From contig NZ_CP095072.1 of the NCBI RefSeq assembly GCF_022919115.1, positions 2,108,001 to 2,172,000 on the forward strand: DNA of 64,000 nucleotides. Direction: 5' to 3'. The notes under the pieces are model-generated. The model was not told where the DNA came from. It made no database searches and saw only the letters and a list, made by a program, of their open reading frames with translations. This stretch comes from Gracilibacillus caseinilyticus. Its GTDB lineage: Bacteria > Bacillota > Bacilli > Bacillales > Amphibacillaceae. Both the position numbers and the translations under genes were made by a program. Below, piece by piece: positions 60,479 to 64,000 of the stretch (position 1 is the first letter of the stretch; each line of letters starts with the position of its first letter).

Positions 60479-61930
60479 ATGAATAAAATTACCGATCCTT
60501 ACGATCAACATGCCAAACAACATCCAGACCGTCCTGCTATCATTATCGATGGTATGACCATTTTTTATCGGGAATGGGCGAAGCTTGTTCTACAGACAGC
60601 AGCTGCTTTTTCACAAGAGTCATCAGTTCATCAGCGGGTTGCGATATTTCTTCCAAACGGGCACTTGTTTCTTCAAGTATTTGCCGGAGCGAGTACAGCA
60701 GGATGGGCTAGCATTGTGGGGGATATGCGTTGGAAGCAAGAAGAAATGGAAGAGCGCTTACATGAAACCGCACCTGATATAATCGTTGCTGACGAGAGCA
60801 TGAGAAAATATTTACATAATCAACCGGCGAAGATTATTTTATCAGGAGAAATTAGTGAATGGCTGTTCCATGAAAATGAATGCCAACCTGATGAAACAGA
60901 TAATCCATCTTTTTATATTGGCTTTACTTCCGGATCGACTGGAAAACCAAAAGCATTTTCACGATCACATCGGTCATGGGTAGAATCTTTTCAGTGTAAT
61001 CGGACTGATCTTTCGATGACGGGAGAAGAACATGTTTTACTTCCGGGCTCTTTTGTGAATTCAACCTTTTTATATGGAGCGTTAAGCACATTGTATTTAG
61101 GCGGGACGGTTTATATCCTGAGAAAATTCTCAACTGGTCGGGTGATGGATGTAATGAGGCATTATCCGATTTCGATCATGTATGCAGTACCGACCATGAT
61201 ACAAGCGTTAATTAATGGAGGATGGGAAGAGAAATCGCGAGTAACCTTTCTTTCTACAGGTGCTAAGTTATTGCCTTCTGTCAAACATATGGTAAAGAAA
61301 AAGTTCCCATATGCCAGTATCTATGAATTCTATGGCGCATCTGAGCTCAGCTATATTACGGTATTGAAGGAACAGGAACAGGCAGAGTACGGAGATTCAG
61401 TCGGCAAGGCTGTACATAATGTCGAAATCATTATTCGTGGGGAAGATGGCAACGAAGTACCTCCTAATGAAAAAGGGATATTGTATGTGAAGAGTAAGAT
61501 GCTTTTTGACAAATATCTTGATAACGGAGAGGAAACCGAAAAAGTATTTGATGGAGAGTGGGCGACGGTTCATGATATTGCCAAAAAGGACAAAGACGGT
61601 TTTATCTATATACTAGGACGCCAGAATGACATGATTCTTTATGGAGGAATGAATATATATCCTCAAGAAATAGAGAAGGTATTGAAAAAAATAAAGGGCG
61701 TCGAGGAAGTGGTGGTATTTGGTGTGAATGATGAGTACTGGGGAGAAAAAGTGGCTGCATGTATCAAAGGTGACGTGACTGTAAAATCCCTGCAAGCCTA
61801 TTGTCTGGAGCATTTAACTGCATACAAAATACCTCGGATTTGGAGAAAGTTCGATCGTTTTCCGTATACATCTAGCGGAAAGGTTTCGCGTAAGGAATTA
61901 AGAAAATGGCTGGAGGCAGAACAGGCATGA
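60479..61930 (+). CDS. Acyl-CoA ligase (AMP-forming, YhfT-like)
   Basis: A 483-residue adenylate-forming enzyme directly after the bioY stop. P-loop FYIGFTSGSTGKPKAFSRSH (about 148-167), YEFYGASE (about 281), GRQNDMILYGGMNIYP hinge and TSSGKVSRKELR with the C-terminal catalytic Lys. It activates a carboxylic acid as its CoA thioester. The gene order bioY, ligase, thiolase matches the BirA-regulated yhfU-yhfT-yhfS set of B. subtilis. The acid is unknown; a fatty or pimelate-type precursor is an inference. Confidence 0.9.
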   Translation: MNKITDPYDQHAKQHPDRPAIIIDGMTIFYREWAKLVLQTAAAFSQESSVHQRVAIFLPNGHLFLQVFAGASTAGWASIVGDMRWKQEEMEERLHETAPDIIVADESMRKYLHNQPAKIILSGEISEWLFHENECQPDETDNPSFYIGFTSGSTGKPKAFSRSHRSWVESFQCNRTDLSMTGEEHVLLPGSFVNSTFLYGALSTLYLGGTVYILRKFSTGRVMDVMRHYPISIMYAVPTMIQALINGGWEEKSRVTFLSTGAKLLPSVKHMVKKKFPYASIYEFYGASELSYITVLKEQEQAEYGDSVGKAVHNVEIIIRGEDGNEVPPNEKGILYVKSKMLFDKYLDNGEETEKVFDGEWATVHDIAKKDKDGFIYILGRQNDMILYGGMNIYPQEIEKVLKKIKGVEEVVVFGVNDEYWGEKVAACIKGDVTVKSLQAYCLEHLTAYKIPRIWRKFDRFPYTSSGKVSRKELRKWLEAEQA

Positions 61931-63021
61931 AACGGGCCGTTATCGTCGATGCAAAAAGAACAGTAATTGGGAAGAAAGAGGGAGTTCTGAAAGGATATCC
62001 TCCTGAAAAACTGGCTGCATCTGTGATTCGAGCACTTATTCAAGATCTTCCTCTTCCTGTCGATGATATTTTGCTGGGAAATGCAGTTGGTCCAGGTGGA
62101 AATCTGGCAAGACTGTCATCGTTAGAGAGCGGGCAGTTGGTTTCTGTAACAGGTATAACAATCGACCGGCAATGTAGTTCGGGATTGGAAGCGATCCGTC
62201 TGGCGTGCCATCTGATTCAAGGTGGTGCAGGTGAGATATTTGTTGCGGGGGGTGTGGAAAGTGCCAGTCAATCACCATTTAAAACTCGGGCTCGTTTTTC
62301 ACCCGAAGCTATTGGAGATCCAGATATGGGGATGGCGGCAGATCAAACTGCACGAAATTACGGGATTACAAGAAAAATGCAGGATGATTATGCACTGCTG
62401 AGCTATCAACGAGCGATTCACTCACTGAAAGAAGGCTATTTTAAGGAGGAAATCGTTAGCTTGGATGGGGTTCCTAAAAAAGACGAAAGTCTCAATCCCA
62501 GGATGAATTATAAACGAATGCTTGACCGCTTGTCACCCTGTTTTATGGAGAATGGAACGGTTACGATGGGGAATTGTTGCGGTATTAATGATGGCGCTGC
62601 AGCGGTACTGGTGATGTCTGAGGAAAAGGCCCATCAATTGGGATATCGGCCTATCTTAAGATTTGTCGACAGCGCAGTAACCGGTGTGGATCCGAACTAT
62701 CCAATTACAGGCGCTGTTTCTGTTATTTCTAAGCTGCTTTCTACGTGTAAATTAACGGCTGATGATATTGATTTAATCGAGTTAAATGAAGCATTCGCTG
62801 CAAAGGCTGTGTTAGTTTCAAGAGAACTTTCGATGCCATACGAAAAAATAAATGTGGATGGTGGTGCCATTGCGCTGGGCCATCCCTTTGGTGCATCTGG
62901 CGCTATATTGGTAACACGTCTATGTTATGAGGTGCAACGATATATGGCAAAGTATTGCTTATCTGTGATCGCGGCTGGTGGTGGAATAGGATGTTCAGTG
63001 CTATGGGAAAGCCTAAGATGA
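61927..63021 (+). CDS. Thiolase-family protein (YhfS-like) with altered C-terminal active site
   Basis: The start at ATG 61927 overlaps the ligase stop. The 364-residue thiolase fold has the nucleophile Cys83 in DRQCSSGLEA, NEAFAAKA, and His319 in GGAIALGHPFGASG. The second catalytic cysteine (normally CIGGG near the C-terminus) is Ala349 in VIAAGGGIG; the nearest Cys is 356. Thiolytic or Claisen activity may therefore be changed or lost. Part of the BirA-controlled operon. Confidence 0.88.
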   Translation: MKRAVIVDAKRTVIGKKEGVLKGYPPEKLAASVIRALIQDLPLPVDDILLGNAVGPGGNLARLSSLESGQLVSVTGITIDRQCSSGLEAIRLACHLIQGGAGEIFVAGGVESASQSPFKTRARFSPEAIGDPDMGMAADQTARNYGITRKMQDDYALLSYQRAIHSLKEGYFKEEIVSLDGVPKKDESLNPRMNYKRMLDRLSPCFMENGTVTMGNCCGINDGAAAVLVMSEEKAHQLGYRPILRFVDSAVTGVDPNYPITGAVSVISKLLSTCKLTADDIDLIELNEAFAAKAVLVSRELSMPYEKINVDGGAIALGHPFGASGAILVTRLCYEVQRYMAKYCLSVIAAGGGIGCSVLWESLR

Positions 63022-63359
63022 AAACAGAGATAGTGTCTGTGTCGATTACAAAAGAAATGGTTGAGGAATTTGAGTCGCTTTTTGGCAAGCAGCTTGCATT
63101 ACCGCCAACATTTCCGATGATCTTTTACCGTTATATGGACATTCCGTGGCAACCCCAGTCTCCTCCGATCTTAAGAAAACATCATGGCACAAAAAACAAG
63201 GAGCTTTCTGTCGGCGAAACGTATCAATGCCAGGTGAAGCTGGAAGTGAAAAAACAGAGGAGAAATACTATTTTTTATACCGAAACGCTTTTGGTAAATG
63301 ATGAGCATGGAGAGGAGTGTGCGCGATGTGTATCCTACTTACTCACAGGATCACAATGA
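63018..63359 (+). CDS. MaoC-type hot-dog protein, N-terminal-like half
   Basis: A 113-residue protein overlapping the thiolase stop (ATGA). It resembles the FAS1-like/MaoC N-terminal hot-dog unit (PPTFPMIFYRYMD; ELSVGETYQCQVKLEVKKQRRN; TETLLVNDEHGEECARCVSYLL). Catalytic DxNPxH is absent, as expected for the non-catalytic half of a double hot-dog dehydratase. It should pair with the next protein. Confidence 0.75.
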   Translation: MKTEIVSVSITKEMVEEFESLFGKQLALPPTFPMIFYRYMDIPWQPQSPPILRKHHGTKNKELSVGETYQCQVKLEVKKQRRNTIFYTETLLVNDEHGEECARCVSYLLTGSQ

Positions 63360-63691
63360 CGAAAGAACGGGTGAGGCAGTATGCGTTCCTTTCCGGTGAT
63401 GATAATCCGATTCATTTGGACGAGTCAGCAGCAGTGCGTCAAGGGTTTCCAGCACCTATTGCTCATGGATTACTGACAATGGGTCTTGTGATGAGCATTG
63501 CTTCCCCTTTTACTGAAAAAGGAATGAGTATTTCAACATATGTGATGCGGTTTCTCAAACCGGTATATGTAGATGAAACGATAGAAATCACTGCAGAAGT
63601 AGTACATATGGGGAACTGTATTCATCTTAAGATTACCGGTGAAAAGGTTAGAGGATCCTTAATTATGCATCCCAGTCATAATCTACAATAG
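63356..63691 (+). CDS. MaoC-type (R)-specific enoyl-CoA hydratase-like protein
   Basis: The start at ATG 63356 overlaps the previous stop (ATGA). The 111-residue hot-dog protein carries the hydratase-2 motif FLSGDDNPIHLDESAAV, then FPAPIAHGLLTMGL. It adds or removes water at an acyl-CoA double bond. Separate genes for the two halves make a heteromeric dehydratase likely. Last intact gene of the BirA-controlled operon. Confidence 0.85.
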   Translation: MTKERVRQYAFLSGDDNPIHLDESAAVRQGFPAPIAHGLLTMGLVMSIASPFTEKGMSISTYVMRFLKPVYVDETIEITAEVVHMGNCIHLKITGEKVRGSLIMHPSHNLQ

Positions 63692-63728
63692 TATTTATGG
63701 AAAGGTATACAAAAAGAAAAACTTACAC

Positions 63729-63945
63729 CCTGGTATCTTATCATGGAATATGGAAGACTCTATTACGATTACAGAGGTCTCAATGCCTTAGACGGTTTCT
63801 GGGGTTTTTATGGCCACTACGTTAGGTGTTGACAACTTTGCCTTTTTACCATGGGCTATTTTTAACCATGGTGGTATTTATTTTCAGCGTTATATGGTTT
63901 TCTTGCTCCGATTACAGGAGGTTTTGGGATTCGGAAACTGGAGAT
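63729..63945 (+). pseudogene. Probable NhaC-type Na+/H+ antiporter remnant
   Basis: Three-frame reading of the plus strand gives pieces of an NhaC C-terminus: MATTLGVDNFAFLPWAIFN and, in another frame, ALYGFLAPITGGFGIRKLE. No frame is open across them, and no start or SD is present. It looks like a decayed 3' end. The last 55 bases show nothing. Confidence 0.4.
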
Positions 63946-64000
63946 AATGAATAAAGGTGATTTTTGCTTGTTTGATAGACATCTTCCGGAAAGTTGATGG

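Overview
The window looks like chromosomal DNA of a low-GC, spore-former-type Bacillota, most likely a Bacillaceae of the Oceanobacillus/Gracilibacillus/Virgibacillus kind. The basis is strong G-rich Shine-Dalgarno (SD) sites, frequent TTG/GTG starts, a TasA/TapA/SipW matrix locus, YesM/YesN-type regulators, Fur boxes, a BirA operator of Bacillus type and a TPP riboswitch before thiC. No rRNA, tRNA, CRISPR array or phage structural gene was seen. The genus is inference.

Layout. 0-3.7 kb: a cut-off YeeE/YedE sulfur transporter, a Fur-controlled siderophore lipoprotein gene, and an IS256-family element that sits in the 3' end of that gene. 3.7-5.4 kb: small minus-strand accessory genes separated by a shared intergenic element. 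5.7-8.7 kb: a biofilm-matrix locus in the order tasA, tapA, sipW, LPxTA-anchored protein, preceded by SinR-like GTTCTTT sites. 9-10.5 kb: an ECF sigma/anti-sigma pair with its own ECF-type promoter. 12.9-27.3 kb: a carbohydrate-uptake locus with YesM/YesN two-component system, ABC importer, two paralogous Gfo/Idh/MocA dehydrogenases, TIM-barrel epimerase, AraC regulator, DUF624 protein and two sulfatase-fold enzymes that carry Thr at the nucleophile position. 27.5-35 kb: a peptidase, small orphan genes, two miniature mobile elements and riboswitch-controlled thiC.

35.3-41.7 kb: seven single minus-strand genes (DUF3888, VOC, hydrolase, HAD, SMI1/KNR4, deoxyribosyltransferase-like, GNAT), each followed by the same intergenic element. 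They lie between imperfect 23-bp inverted repeats, with a truncated kinase gene on one side and a serine-recombinase tail plus a truncated alkA on the other; adaB and adaA follow. Together with the 3.7-5.4 kb stretch this cassette-like array is the most unusual structure in the window. 41.9-47.2 kb: plus-strand kinase, HAD and NUDIX genes, two frameshifted genes and a second ECF sigma/DUF4179 pair. 47.2-51.6 kb: two SEDS (FtsW/RodA) proteins under an XRE-DUF1232 regulator, divergent from an LCP ligase across a symmetric promoter palindrome.

52-56 kb: a Fur-controlled siderophore lipoprotein, two permeases and an FhuF-like reductase, without an ATPase gene. 56-59.6 kb: VOC protein, membrane proteins and a dicarboxylate/glutamate symporter. 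59.8-63.7 kb: a BirA-controlled operon of bioY, acyl-CoA ligase, thiolase-like protein and two MaoC-type hot-dog proteins. The window ends in what appears to be a decayed NhaC antiporter gene.
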